This document shows, piece after piece, positions 13,634 to 22,645 of a stretch of DNA of 64,000 nucleotides. The stretch is from Cellulosimicrobium cellulans (GTDB lineage Bacteria > Actinomycetota > Actinomycetes > Actinomycetales > Cellulomonadaceae). How positions within the stretch are numbered: the stretch's first letter is position 1; each line of letters opens with the position of its first letter. Location of the stretch: positions 682,001 through 746,000 of the forward strand of contig NZ_JAMXST010000002.1 of assembly GCF_024124905.1 (NCBI RefSeq), given 5' to 3'. Below the pieces are notes generated by a model. It worked only from the letters and a program-made list of their open reading frames with translations, was not told where the DNA came from and ran no database searches. The position numbers and the translations under genes are program-made.

Positions 13634-14560
13634 ATGGTCCTTCCCGCCACCCCTGCGCGCCCGTTCGGTGCCGTCCTCACGGCCATGGTCACCCCGATGA
13701 CGCCCGACGGCGCCGTCGACCTCGCGGCGGCGACCCGGCTCGCGAAGCGCCTGGTGGACGACGGGAACGACGGTCTCGTGCTGAGCGGCACGACGGGCGA
13801 GTCGCCCACGACCCACGCGCCGGAGAAGCAGGACCTCGTGCGCGTCGTCGTCGAGGCGGTGGGCGACCGCGCGGCGGTCGTCGCCGGGGCAGGATCCAAC
13901 GACACCGACCACGCCCTGCGCATGGCGGAGCAGGCGGCCGAGGCCGGGGCCGACGGGCTCCTCGTCGTCTCGCCCTACTACTCGCGCCCCAGCCAGGAGG
14001 GCGTGTACCGGCACGTGACGGCGATCGCCGACGCGACCGACCTCCCCGTCATGCTCTACGACGTCCCCGGCCGCACGGGCGTGCGGATCGCGCCCGCGAC
14101 GTACGCGCGGCTCGCGGCGCACGACCGGGTCGTCGCGAGCAAGGACGCGACGGGCGACGTGTACGCCGCCGCCAAGCTCTCCGCCGCGACCGGGCTCGCG
14201 TTCTACAGCGGCGACGACGGCCTGCTGCTGCCGTTCCTCGCGCACGGCGCGGCCGGCATCGTCTCCGTCTCCGGGCACGTGGTGGCCGGACCGTTCGCCG
14301 AGGTCGTGCGCCGCTTCGACGCGGGCGACCACGCGGGCGCGCTCGACGTCTTCCTCACCACGACGCCCGTCATTGACGCGCTCAACGGCGCGGGCTTCCA
14401 GGCCGTCATGGCCAAGGCCGCCGTCGAGCTGCTCGGCATCACCGACAACCGGTTCCTGCGCCTGCCGAACGTCGCGGCGACCGAGGACGACGTCGCGCTG
14501 GTCCGCGACGCCCTCGCGGCCGCGGGCGTGCTCGCCGGCGCTGCCGCACCCACGAACTAG
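13634..14560 (+). CDS. dapA: 4-hydroxy-tetrahydrodipicolinate synthase
   Basis: 308 residues from ATG 13634. A TIM-barrel aldolase: the GTTGESPT phosphate/pyruvate loop, the SPYYSRPSQEG and YDVPGRTG segments with the catalytic tyrosines, and the Schiff-base Lys170 in VASKDATGDV are all present. It condenses pyruvate with aspartate semialdehyde, the committed step toward diaminopimelate and lysine. It precedes RNase J by 50 bases on the same strand, a common actinobacterial pairing (dapA-rnj). The gene is likely the first of that unit and leaderless. Confidence 0.97.
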   Translation: MVLPATPARPFGAVLTAMVTPMTPDGAVDLAAATRLAKRLVDDGNDGLVLSGTTGESPTTHAPEKQDLVRVVVEAVGDRAAVVAGAGSNDTDHALRMAEQAAEAGADGLLVVSPYYSRPSQEGVYRHVTAIADATDLPVMLYDVPGRTGVRIAPATYARLAAHDRVVASKDATGDVYAAAKLSAATGLAFYSGDDGLLLPFLAHGAAGIVSVSGHVVAGPFAEVVRRFDAGDHAGALDVFLTTTPVIDALNGAGFQAVMAKAAVELLGITDNRFLRLPNVAATEDDVALVRDALAAAGVLAGAAAPTN

Positions 14561-14610
14561 CGAGGGCAGGAGCCCTCGAAACCCCCGGCTCAGCCACGAC
14601 AGGAGGCCCC

Positions 14611-16296
14611 GTGAGCCATCCCCACCCCGAACTCTCCCTGCCTCCCGAGCTCCCCACCGGAGGGCTGCGCATCGTCGCCCTCGGCGGGCTCGGGGAGGTC
14701 GGCCGCAACATGGCCGTCCTCGAGTACGACGGGCGCCTGCTCGTCATCGACTGCGGCGTCCTCTTCCCCGAGGACAACCAGCCCGGCGTCGACCTCATCC
14801 TCCCGGACTTCGACTACATCGCGGACCGGCTGGACGACATCGAGGCGATCGTCCTCACGCACGGCCACGAGGACCACATCGGCGCCGTCCCGTACCTGCT
14901 GCGCCTGCGCCGCGACATCCCCCTCGTCGGGTCGCAGCTCACGCTCGCGTTCGTCGAGGCGAAGCTCAAGGAGCACCGCATCTCGCCCGTGACCCTCGCG
15001 GTCAAGGAGGGCCAGGTCGAGCAGCTCGGCGTGTTCCGCTGCGAGTTCGTCGCCGTCAACCACTCGATCCCCGACGCGCTCGCGGTCGCGGTGACGACCG
15101 GCGCCGGGACCGTGCTGCACACGGGCGACTTCAAGATGGACCAGCTCCCGCTCGACGGGCGCATCACCGACCTGCGCGCGTTCGCGCGCCTCGGTGAGCA
15201 GGGCGTCGACCTGTTCATGGTCGACTCGACCAACGCCGAGGTCCCCGGGTTCGTCACGCCCGAGGTCGAGATCGGCCCGGTGCTCGACAACGTCTTCGCG
15301 GCGTCGGAGAAGCGCATCATCGTCGCGTCGTTCTCCTCGCACGTGCACCGCGTGCAGCAGGTCCTCAACGCGGCGCACCACCACGGGCGCCGTGTCGCGC
15401 TCGTCGGGCGCTCGATGGTCCGCAACATGACCATCGCCGCCGAGCTCGGGTACCTCCACGTGCCCGAGGGCGTGCTCATCGACCTCAAGAAGGTCGACTC
15501 GCTGCGCGACGACGAGATCGTGCTCATGTGCACCGGATCCCAGGGCGAGCCCATGGCGGCGCTGTCGCGCATGGCCAACGGCGACCACAAGGTCCAGGTC
15601 GGCCACGGCGACACCGTGATCCTCGCGTCGTCGCTCATCCCGGGCAACGAGAACGCCGTGTTCCGCATCATCAACGGGCTCACCCGGCTCGGGGCGCGCG
15701 TCGTGCACGGCGGCAACGCCAAGGTGCACGTGTCCGGGCACGCGAGCGCGGGCGAGCTCCTCTACTGCTACAACGTGCTCAAGCCCAAGAACGTCATGCC
15801 GGTGCACGGCGAGGTCCGTCACCTCGTCGCGAACGGGGCGCTCGCGGTCCGCACGGGAGTGCCCGCGGACCGCGTCGTGCTCGCCGAGGACGGCGTCGTC
15901 GTCGACCTCGTCGACGGCAAGGCGTCGGTCGTCGGCGCGGTGCCGTGCGGGTACGTGTACGTCGACGGGTCGAGCGTCGGCGAGATCACCGACGCCGAGC
16001 TCAAGGACCGGCGCATCCTCGGCGAGGAGGGCTTCGTGTCCGTCTTCGCCGTCGTGGACTCCGCGACCGGCAAGGTGCTCGCCGGCCCCCAGATCCTCGC
16101 GCGCGGCTTCGCCGAGGACGACAAGGTGTTCCAGGACATCCAGCCGGAGGTCGTCAAGGCGCTCGAGGACGCGATCGCCGGCGGCGCGACCGACACGCAC
16201 CAGCTCCAGCAGGTCATGCGCCGCGTCATCGGGCGGTGGGTCTCCAACCGCCTGCGGCGCCGCCCGATGATCGTCCCGGTGGTCGTCGAGGCCTGA
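14611..16296 (+). CDS. rnj: Ribonuclease J
   Basis: 561 residues from GTG 14611, with a strong Shine-Dalgarno (ACAGGAGG) seven bases upstream. The beta-lactamase fold has the motif-2 metal site THGHEDHIGA (His84, His86, Asp88, His89). The beta-CASP insert is followed by the conserved VNHSIPDAL and HGEVRHL segments and an RNase J C-terminal domain. The enzyme has 5'-3' exo- and endoribonuclease activity and processes rRNA and mRNA. A long hairpin follows 30 bases after the stop. Confidence 0.97.
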   Translation: MSHPHPELSLPPELPTGGLRIVALGGLGEVGRNMAVLEYDGRLLVIDCGVLFPEDNQPGVDLILPDFDYIADRLDDIEAIVLTHGHEDHIGAVPYLLRLRRDIPLVGSQLTLAFVEAKLKEHRISPVTLAVKEGQVEQLGVFRCEFVAVNHSIPDALAVAVTTGAGTVLHTGDFKMDQLPLDGRITDLRAFARLGEQGVDLFMVDSTNAEVPGFVTPEVEIGPVLDNVFAASEKRIIVASFSSHVHRVQQVLNAAHHHGRRVALVGRSMVRNMTIAAELGYLHVPEGVLIDLKKVDSLRDDEIVLMCTGSQGEPMAALSRMANGDHKVQVGHGDTVILASSLIPGNENAVFRIINGLTRLGARVVHGGNAKVHVSGHASAGELLYCYNVLKPKNVMPVHGEVRHLVANGALAVRTGVPADRVVLAEDGVVVDLVDGKASVVGAVPCGYVYVDGSSVGEITDAELKDRRILGEEGFVSVFAVVDSATGKVLAGPQILARGFAEDDKVFQDIQPEVVKALEDAIAGGATDTHQLQQVMRRVIGRWVSNRLRRRPMIVPVVVEA

Positions 16297-16326
16297 CCGG
16301 CGACGTCGTTCGCCGGCGCGAGAAGC

Positions 16327-16368
16327 GAGAAGTGGCCCCTGCCGTCGGTCTGGCGGGGGCCACTTCTC
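16327..16368. terminator. Bidirectional hairpin between rnj and the TetR gene
   Basis: GAGAAGTGGCCCCTGCC (16327-16343) pairs with 16352-16368, 17 positions with one G-T wobble and an 8-base loop. It lies between two convergent genes and can serve both. Confidence 0.85.
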
Positions 16369-16388
16369 ACGTCTCGGGGCTGGGGTCG

Positions 16389-16976
16389 TCACGTCCCGGC
16401 GCTGCGGACCAGCCCGGGGCCGACGGCGGCGAGCGTCGCGCCGTAGCGCGCGGTGCGCTCCGCGTCGTCGCCGGGGACGAGGCCGGCGAGCTCGAGCGAG
16501 ACGAGGCCGTGCACGAGGCCCCACAGCCCGAGCGCGACGTCGTCGACGGCCCCCGTGTCGGGCACGAGGCGCGCGACGGCGTCGCGCAGCACGAGGAAGG
16601 TCGCCTCCTCGACGGCGCGGGGGCGCTCCGCGCCGGGCCGCACGCCGCGGGCGAACATCACCGCGTAGAAGTGCGGGTCCGCGAGCGCGAAGGCACGGTA
16701 CGCGCCGCCGAGGGCGGCGAGGTCCGCGCCCGGGTCGTCGGTCCGGACGACGGCCGCGAGGTGGGCGCCGAAGCGCCGGAAGCCCTCGGCGGACACGGCG
16801 GCGACGAGGTCGTCGCGGCTGCCGAAGAGCGCGTACACCGCGGACGGGCTCGTCCCCGCCGCCGTCGCGACCGACCGCACCGTCACCGCGCTCTCGCCGT
16901 GCTCGGAGATGGCGCGCGACGCCACGTCGAGGAGGCGGTCGCGCAGGGCGTCGTCGTGCAGTCGGGGCCGTGCCAC
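16389..16976 (-). CDS. TetR/AcrR-family transcriptional repressor
   Basis: 195 residues, GTG start (complement of 16974-16976). The N-terminal helix-turn-helix spans about 10-58: SEHGESAVTVRSVATAAGTSPSAVYALFGSRDDLV is the classical TetR DNA-binding segment. The C-terminal domain (about 80-190) with HFYAVMFARG and GLWGLVHGLVSLELAG matches the TetR_C_33 (WHG-like) ligand domain. It is divergent from a small membrane-protein gene, and a 40-base palindrome fills the spacer, so it most likely represses that gene and itself. Ligand unknown. Confidence 0.92.
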   Translation of the reverse strand: MARPRLHDDALRDRLLDVASRAISEHGESAVTVRSVATAAGTSPSAVYALFGSRDDLVAAVSAEGFRRFGAHLAAVVRTDDPGADLAALGGAYRAFALADPHFYAVMFARGVRPGAERPRAVEEATFLVLRDAVARLVPDTGAVDDVALGLWGLVHGLVSLELAGLVPGDDAERTARYGATLAAVGPGLVRSAGT

Positions 16977-16994
16977 GCATCGAGTCTAGAGGGC

Positions 16995-17041
16995 TTGACA
17001 CCGGTTTGCGAACGCTGTTCTATAACAGTGTTCGTAAACCG
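16995..17041 (+). promoter_or_regulatory. Promoter and palindromic TetR operator
   Basis: A consensus -35 TTGACA (16995-17000) is followed by an AT-rich core TTCTATAAC (17018-17026) that supplies a -10. Overlaid on it is an inverted repeat centred on 17021/17022: 17 of 20 positions pair over 17002-17041, with half-site GTTTGCGAACGCTGTT. A repressor bound here would block the promoter of the downstream membrane-protein gene. The best -10 register (spacing 17-20) is uncertain. Confidence 0.75.
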
Positions 17042-17084
17042 CGGCGTGCCGTGCGCCGAGCGTCCCGCCAGCCCAGGAGGTCCC

Positions 17085-17495
17085 GTGCTCGAGCTCACCG
17101 ACGCCGCCCGCATCACCGCGGGCGTCGTCCTCCTCACGGTCGTCGGCATCGAGTCCGGCGGCGCGTTCCTCGTCAAGGTCGTCACACGGCGCGTGCCGGC
17201 GACGGGCTTCCAGACGTCGTTCTTCCGCGCCGGGCACGCGCACGCGGGCGTTCTCGTCATCCTGGGGCTCGTGTGCCTGCTGCTCGCGGAGGCCACCGAC
17301 CTCACGGGCTTCTGGCGGTGGCTCGCGGCCACCGGGGTCCTCGTCGCCGCCATCCTCCTGCCCGCCGGGTTCTTCCTCTCCGCGGTGGGCTCGGGGCGCG
17401 AGGCGCCGAACCGGGCGGTCGTGCTGCTCCCCGCCGGCGGCGTGGTCCTCGCCGCGGGCGTCGTGACGCTCGCGTTCGGGCTCTTCCTCGGGTGA
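17085..17495 (+). CDS. Four-helix membrane protein under TetR control
   Basis: 136 residues, GTG 17085 with the strong ribosome-binding site CAGGAGG six bases upstream. Four hydrophobic helices are predicted (about 8-30, 48-66, 74-98 and 108-134), with a conserved-looking loop RRVPATGFQTSFFRAGHAHAG between helices one and two; the His pair after the loop stands out. I do not recognise a characterised family. The divergent TetR gene and operator imply induction by a small molecule, so a role in efflux or envelope stress is possible but unproven. Confidence 0.8.
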   Translation: MLELTDAARITAGVVLLTVVGIESGGAFLVKVVTRRVPATGFQTSFFRAGHAHAGVLVILGLVCLLLAEATDLTGFWRWLAATGVLVAAILLPAGFFLSAVGSGREAPNRAVVLLPAGGVVLAAGVVTLAFGLFLG

Positions 17496-17580
17496 CGCGG
17501 CGGTCCGGGCTCGCCTGGTGCGCCGGACGCGCTCCGGACGTGCTCTGAGCGTGCGCCGCGGCGTCGTGGGTGGTCGCCGC

Positions 17581-17586
17581 TACGGT
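17581..17586 (+). promoter_or_regulatory. Leaderless-type -10 of the Imm51-like gene
   Basis: TACGGT, six bases, then ATG 17593. No ribosome-binding site lies between. Confidence 0.6.
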
Positions 17587-17592
17587 TCCCGC

Positions 17593-17958
17593 ATGACGAA
17601 CGCCGAGGACTTCGCCCCGCTCGACCCCGTCCGCCTCGTGACCCTGTCCCAGGGGTGGAGCATCATCTACTCGCCCGGCGGCCCGGAGTGGCACCAGCAC
17701 AAGGGTGCCCTCGAGCGGCACGGCGTCGAGGGTTCCGGGTACGACTTCTCCGGCGCGCTCCAGGCCACGCTGACCGACCACGAGCCGAACGTCCTCGACG
17801 CGGTCGGGTTCGACCCCGAGGGCGGCATGGTGAGCGTGTACGGGTCGGACCTCGACGCCCTGCACGCCGCGGCACGGCACCTGCACCGCCTGGTCACCGA
17901 CGAGCAGGCGCTCGACGCCGCGCTCGCCCGGTCCGTGGAGCTCGGGCTCGACGACTGA
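17593..17958 (+). CDS. Imm51-like protein (immunity-family domain)
   Basis: 121 residues from ATG 17593. The layout resembles the Imm51 family of toxin-immunity proteins: an N-terminal beta hairpin (WSIIYSPGG), a central helix over GYDFSGALQATLTDHEPN, the marker strand VGFDPEGGMVSVYGSD, and a C-terminal helix with alanine and leucine repeats. Such proteins bind and neutralise a cognate polymorphic toxin. No toxin gene is adjacent, so it is either an orphan immunity gene or a housekeeping use of the fold. The assignment rests on motif memory, not a search. Confidence 0.6.
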   Translation: MTNAEDFAPLDPVRLVTLSQGWSIIYSPGGPEWHQHKGALERHGVEGSGYDFSGALQATLTDHEPNVLDAVGFDPEGGMVSVYGSDLDALHAAARHLHRLVTDEQALDAALARSVELGLDD

Positions 17959-18029
17959 GGCTCGGCGACCCTGCATCGGCAGCGCTCCGGGTCGGGGCTC
18001 GCACCGTCCGTGGGAGGGGCAGAGCGGCT

Positions 18030-18941
18030 TCAGCGCGAGCGCAGCGCCTCGAGCTGCTCGCCGTGCCACTCGGCGACGTAACCCGTGAGCCGGCGGTCGT
18101 CGGGCAGGGTGCCGCCGCGGAGAGCGGCGTCCAGCGCGTCGAGGTAGGCACGGTCGGCCGCGAACCGTGCGGAGACCGCGGCACGGCCGACGGCGGGACT
18201 CCCGTGACCCGGGACGAGCGCGTCCACGTCGCGCGCGGCGAGCTCGAGCGCGTCGAGCGCACCCCGGTAGACCCCGACGGGGTCGCGGGCATCGGCGTCG
18301 ACGAGGGGCACCTCGACGTCGGAGAGCATGTCGCCCGCCACGAGCACGCTCCCGTCCGGCGTGCGCACCAGGAGCGCGGCGTGGCCCGGCGCGTGGGCGT
18401 CGTGCTCGACGACGGCGACCGTCCGTGGGCCGGTCGGTGCAGCGCCGGGCCAGGGGACCCGGCGTGCGCCGCGGGGGAGCGGGGTCAGCGTCCCCACGAG
18501 CGCAGGGTCGTGGCCGGGCGCGGCGGCCTCGGTCGACGCGAGGATCGCGACCCGCCGCCGCTGCGTCGCCTCGGCGGTGCGGGCTGTCGCCCAGCGGGGC
18601 GCGTCGCCGAGCGCGGGCGACCACAGCACGTGGTCCCAGTGCGGATGCGTCGCGAACCCGGCGGTCACGCGCCAGCCGTGTGCCCGCACGGCGGCGGCGA
18701 GCCCGTCGACCTCCGCGACCGTGACCGCCGGGTCGACCACCAGCGCCTCGCCGTCCGGCGTGGTGACGACGGTGGACGTCGTCGTCCAGATCTCGGCCGT
18801 CGCGACCCAGACCCCGGGGACCACCTCGACGAGGTCGCGCGTTCGCGGCGCGGTCGTCGCCCCGGGCGGCGTGGCGAGGCCCGGGTCGGCCGGGCCGCCG
18901 CTCGGTTCGTCGCGCTGCTCGGCGTGGGTGGGCTCGTGCAC
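18030..18941 (-). CDS. MBL-fold metallohydrolase
   Basis: 303 residues, GTG at 18941 preceded by GGAGGACCC, a good ribosome-binding site. The metallo-beta-lactamase motif THPHWDHV supplies His99, His101, Asp103 and His104. Further ligands are in HAPGHAALLV, VAGDMLSD and PGHGSP. The N-terminal 35 residues are disordered-looking and acidic. These enzymes hydrolyse esters, lactones or thioesters; the substrate is not predictable here. It is convergent with the Imm51-like gene and divergent from ftsK. Confidence 0.88.
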   Translation of the reverse strand: MHEPTHAEQRDEPSGGPADPGLATPPGATTAPRTRDLVEVVPGVWVATAEIWTTTSTVVTTPDGEALVVDPAVTVAEVDGLAAAVRAHGWRVTAGFATHPHWDHVLWSPALGDAPRWATARTAEATQRRRVAILASTEAAAPGHDPALVGTLTPLPRGARRVPWPGAAPTGPRTVAVVEHDAHAPGHAALLVRTPDGSVLVAGDMLSDVEVPLVDADARDPVGVYRGALDALELAARDVDALVPGHGSPAVGRAAVSARFAADRAYLDALDAALRGGTLPDDRRLTGYVAEWHGEQLEALRSR

Positions 18942-19070
18942 GGGTCCTCCGGTCCTCGTCGTTCACGGGTCGTCGTCCACGGGTCGTCGATCGCGGGGTC
19001 GCGGGCCGCCCCGCTCCAGCCCGCCCGGGACACGCGCCGCCGGGTCCGCGTCCGTGTCGTCCCCCGCAGG

Positions 19071-19076
19071 TAGGTT
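19071..19076 (+). promoter_or_regulatory. Candidate -10 of ftsK
   Basis: TAGGTT ends nine bases before ATG 19086, predicting a leader of only about three bases. Confidence 0.5.
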
Positions 19077-19085
19077 AGGACCACT

Positions 19086-21920
19086 ATGGCGACCCGCACG
19101 TCCCCGCAGGCACGTCGGACCGCGAGCAACCGCACGCCAGCGCCCCGCACCTCGGCGCGCGGCGGTTCGTCCTCGGCCCGCGGCACGTCGCGCGCCGGTA
19201 CGGGTCGCGGGCGGTCCTCCTCCTCCGGCACGCGCCGGCCCGCGCGGCGCCCCGCGTCGGGTCCGCCGTGGCCCGTCCGCGCGGTGCGGGCGGTCTGGCT
19301 CGGCGCCGCGCACGGCCTCGGAGCGCTCGTGCGCACCATCGGAAAGGGAGCAAGAGAGCTGGACCCGGCACACCGGCGCGACGGCGTCGCGTTCTTCCTC
19401 ATCGCCCTCGCGGTCGTCGTCGCGGCCCGCGAGTGGTGGGGCATCCAGGGCACGTTCGGCCTGGTCGTCCACGGCGTCGTCGCCGGCACGTTCGGCCTCG
19501 CGGGCGTCGCGGTGCCCGTGCTCCTGCTCTGGCTCGCCGTGCGCATCATGCGCCACCCCGAGCGCGCCCAGGCGAACTCGCGGGTCGCGATCGGCCTCAC
19601 CCTCATCGTCGTGTCGGTGTGCTCGCTCGTGCACATCTCCGAGGACCTCCCGGCGCCGCGCGACGGGTTCGAGGCCGTGCAGGACGCGGGCGGCATCGTC
19701 GGTTACCTCGCCGCGACGCCCGTGACCACCGGCCTGACGCCCTGGTTCGCGGTGCCCATCTTCCTGCTGCTCGGGTTCTTCGGGCTGCTGGTCGTCACCG
19801 CGACCCCGGTGCACCGGATCCCGAGCCGGCTGCGCGGCCTCTACGACGTGCTCACGGGCAACCACCGCGCGGACGACGAGGAGCTGGACGCCGACGGCCT
19901 CGCGCTCGCGGAGGGCGTCTCGCGTCACGACGGCACGGACGTGCCGGCGGGTCGTCGCCCGCGCAAGCCCCGGAAGACCAAGGCGCAGCGCGCGGCGGAG
20001 GCCGCCGAGATCGAGAAGCCCGAGGGCGGGTTCTCGGGCGACGAGGCGTTCGAGACGGCGGCGTTCCTCGACTACGAGGACGACTCCCCTCGCGGCCGGG
20101 GCAAGAAGCGCCGCGGCGACGACCCGGCACCCGGCACCGCGCCGACCGAGGCGGTGCCCGCCGTCGGGCAGGGCCTCGCGCAGGACACCGCGGCAGCCGC
20201 GATGGGCGCCGTCGCCCCCGCCCCGGGCGACGGCGCGGGCAGCGTCCCGCCGCCCCCGCCGAGCAGCCCGCTGCCGCGCGGCGTCCAGCCGATGCTCGAG
20301 GGCGACACCGTCTACCTCCTGCCGAACGAGGACTCCCTGGTGAAGGGCGCGCCGCACAAGGTCCGCTCGGCCGCGAACGACCGGGTCGTCGAGGCGCTCA
20401 CCCAGACCTTCGAGCAGTTCGAGGTCGACGCGAAGGTCACCGGCTTCACGCGCGGCCCCACGGTCACGCGGTACGAGGTCGAGGTCGGCCCCAAGGTCAA
20501 GGTCGAGCGCATCACGTCGCTCTCGAACAACATCGCCTACGCCGTCGCGAGCGCGGACGTGCGCATCCTCGCGCCGATCCCCGGCAAGTCGGCGATCGGC
20601 ATCGAGATCCCCAACACCGACCGCGAGACGGTCGTGCTCGGCGACGTGCTCCGCTCGTCGGCGGCGCGCCGGACCGAGCACCCCATGGTCATGGGCGTGG
20701 GCAAGGACGTCGAGGGCGGCTACGTCGTCGCGAACCTCGCCAAGATGCCGCACATCCTCGTCGCGGGCGCGACGGGCGCCGGCAAGTCGAGCTTCATCAA
20801 CTCCATGATCACGTCGATCCTCATGCGCTCGACGCCCGAGCAGGTGCGCCTCGTGCTCGTGGACCCGAAGCGCGTCGAGCTGACGATCTACGAGGGCATC
20901 CCGCACCTCATCACGCCCATCATCACCAACCCGAAGAAGGCCGCCGAGGCGCTCGACTGGGTCGTGCGCGAGATGGACGCCCGGTACGACGACCTCGCCG
21001 CGTTCGGGTACAAGCACATCGACGACTTCAACGCCGCCGTGCGCTCGGGCAAGGTCAAGCCGCTGCCGGGCTCCGAGCGCAAGATCGCCACGTACCCGTA
21101 CCTGCTCGTCGTCGTCGACGAGCTCGCCGACCTCATGATGGTCGCGCCGCGCGACGTCGAGGCGTCGATCCAGCGCATCACGCAGCTCGCGCGCGCCGCG
21201 GGCATCCACCTCGTCCTCGCGACGCAGCGGCCGTCGGTCGACGTCGTCACCGGCCTCATCAAGGCCAACGTGCCGTCGCGCCTCGCGTTCGCGACCTCCT
21301 CGCTCGCGGACTCGCGCGTCGTGCTGGACCAGCCGGGCGCCGAGAAGCTCATCGGCCAGGGCGACGCCCTCTTCCTCCCGATGGGCGCGGCGAAGCCGAT
21401 GCGCGTCCAGGGCGCGTGGGTCTCCGAGTCCGAGGTGCACGCCGTCGTCGAGCACGTCAAGGGCCAGCTCAAGCCGGTGTACCGCGAGGACGTCACGCAG
21501 GCCGCGGCGAAGAAGCAGATCGACGAGGACATCGGCGACGACCTCGACCTGCTGCTGCAGGCCGCGGAGCTCGTCGTGACGTCGCAGTTCGGCTCGACGT
21601 CGATGCTCCAGCGCAAGCTGCGCGTCGGGTTCGCCAAGGCCGGCCGCCTCATGGACCTGCTCGAGTCGCGCGAGATCGTCGGCCCCTCCGAGGGGTCGAA
21701 GGCGCGCGAGGTCCTCGTCTCGCCCGAGGAGCTGCCGTCCGCGCTCGCGCTGATCCGCGGCGAGCCGGCACAGGACGTCTTCGACGGCCAGGCCCCCGCG
21801 TCCGCAGCGGCGCCTGGTGGCGGGACGGGGCACGACTACGGCGAGGGCACCGACGGGCACATGCCGCCGGTGGCGACGGACTACCACGACGGGGCGGACG
21901 TGGAGTCAGGCTGGCGCTGA
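19086..21920 (+). CDS. ftsK: DNA translocase FtsK/SpoIIIE
   Basis: 944 residues from ATG 19086. A basic, Ser/Arg-rich N-tail (about 1-95) is followed by four membrane helices (about 98-118, 122-150, 162-182 and 216-240), a Pro/Gly-rich linker and the motor. The motor has Walker A GATGAGKS (561-568), Walker B YLLVVVDELADLMM, and TQRPSVDVVTG. The C-terminal gamma winged helix (about 830-900, ASMLQRKLRVGFAKAGRLMDLLE-type) should read KOPS sequences. FtsK pumps DNA at the division septum and activates XerCD at dif. The start lies just after a good -10 and needs no Shine-Dalgarno. Confidence 0.97.
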   Translation: MATRTSPQARRTASNRTPAPRTSARGGSSSARGTSRAGTGRGRSSSSGTRRPARRPASGPPWPVRAVRAVWLGAAHGLGALVRTIGKGARELDPAHRRDGVAFFLIALAVVVAAREWWGIQGTFGLVVHGVVAGTFGLAGVAVPVLLLWLAVRIMRHPERAQANSRVAIGLTLIVVSVCSLVHISEDLPAPRDGFEAVQDAGGIVGYLAATPVTTGLTPWFAVPIFLLLGFFGLLVVTATPVHRIPSRLRGLYDVLTGNHRADDEELDADGLALAEGVSRHDGTDVPAGRRPRKPRKTKAQRAAEAAEIEKPEGGFSGDEAFETAAFLDYEDDSPRGRGKKRRGDDPAPGTAPTEAVPAVGQGLAQDTAAAAMGAVAPAPGDGAGSVPPPPPSSPLPRGVQPMLEGDTVYLLPNEDSLVKGAPHKVRSAANDRVVEALTQTFEQFEVDAKVTGFTRGPTVTRYEVEVGPKVKVERITSLSNNIAYAVASADVRILAPIPGKSAIGIEIPNTDRETVVLGDVLRSSAARRTEHPMVMGVGKDVEGGYVVANLAKMPHILVAGATGAGKSSFINSMITSILMRSTPEQVRLVLVDPKRVELTIYEGIPHLITPIITNPKKAAEALDWVVREMDARYDDLAAFGYKHIDDFNAAVRSGKVKPLPGSERKIATYPYLLVVVDELADLMMVAPRDVEASIQRITQLARAAGIHLVLATQRPSVDVVTGLIKANVPSRLAFATSSLADSRVVLDQPGAEKLIGQGDALFLPMGAAKPMRVQGAWVSESEVHAVVEHVKGQLKPVYREDVTQAAAKKQIDEDIGDDLDLLLQAAELVVTSQFGSTSMLQRKLRVGFAKAGRLMDLLESREIVGPSEGSKAREVLVSPEELPSALALIRGEPAQDVFDGQAPASAAAPGGGTGHDYGEGTDGHMPPVATDYHDGADVESGWR

Positions 21921-22003
21921 GGGCGCACGGGGTGGGACCGGAGCGGCCCCGGGATCGGCGCCGCGACGAGCGGTCGCCGGTCGGGGCACCCCTGAGCACC
22001 CCC

Positions 22004-22009
22004 TAGGCT
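22004..22009 (+). promoter_or_regulatory. Leaderless-type -10 of pgsA
   Basis: TAGGCT, six bases, then GTG 22016. Confidence 0.6.
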
Positions 22010-22015
22010 GGTGGC

Positions 22016-22645
22016 GTGGTCACCGCCGTCCCTTCGCCGTGGAACTCCGCGAACCTCGTCACCATGGCGAGGATCCTGCTCGTCCCGTTCTTCGCGTGGG
22101 CGCTGCTCGTCGACGGCGGGGAGTCCGTCACGTGGCGGCTGGTCGCGACGGGCATCTTCGTCCTCGCCGCGACGTCGGACCGCCTGGACGGCTACCTGGC
22201 GCGCAGGTACGACCTCGTCACGGACCTCGGCAAGCTGCTCGACCCGATCGCGGACAAGCTGCTCGTCGGCACCGCGCTCGTCCTGCTCGCGTGGCCCCTC
22301 GGCGTGCTGCCCTGGTGGGTGCCCGTGGTCGTGCTCGCGCGCGAGCTCGGCGTCACGCTCCTGCGGTTCGCGGTCCTCAAGTACGCGGTCATGCCCGCGT
22401 CCCGCGGCGGCAAGCTCAAGACCGTGCTCCAGACGGTCGCGATCACGCTCTTCCTCCTCCCGCTGGCGCACCTGCCCGCGTGGATCGGCGTCGTCGCGTG
22501 GGTGGTGCTCGCCGCGGCGATCCTCGTCACCGTCGTGACGGGCGTGGAGTACGCCTACCAGGGCTGGCGGCTGCGGCGCGACGCGATCCGCGCGGCCCGC
22601 CTCGCCGAGCGCGGAGCGACGCCGGGCGCCGCGTCGGCGTCATGA
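22016..22645 (+). CDS. pgsA: CDP-diacylglycerol-glycerol-3-phosphate 3-phosphatidyltransferase
   Basis: 209 residues from GTG 22016. The CDP-alcohol phosphotransferase motif is complete (DGYLARRYDLVTDLGKLLDP, spacing DGx2ARx8Gx3Dx3D), followed by about five hydrophobic helices. It makes phosphatidylglycerol phosphate, the precursor of phosphatidylglycerol and cardiolipin, at the inner membrane. Other CDP-alcohol enzymes share the motif, but the neighbours ftsK and cinA favour PgsA. The stop overlaps the cinA start (ATGA). Confidence 0.93.
   Translation: MVTAVPSPWNSANLVTMARILLVPFFAWALLVDGGESVTWRLVATGIFVLAATSDRLDGYLARRYDLVTDLGKLLDPIADKLLVGTALVLLAWPLGVLPWWVPVVVLARELGVTLLRFAVLKYAVMPASRGGKLKTVLQTVAITLFLLPLAHLPAWIGVVAWVVLAAAILVTVVTGVEYAYQGWRLRRDAIRAARLAERGATPGAASAS

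Noticed and set aside
17004-17039. SOS box within the TetR palindrome (CGAACGCTGTTC)
   Set aside because: The half-sites are separated by three bases rather than four, and the whole 40-base symmetry is better explained as a TetR operator.
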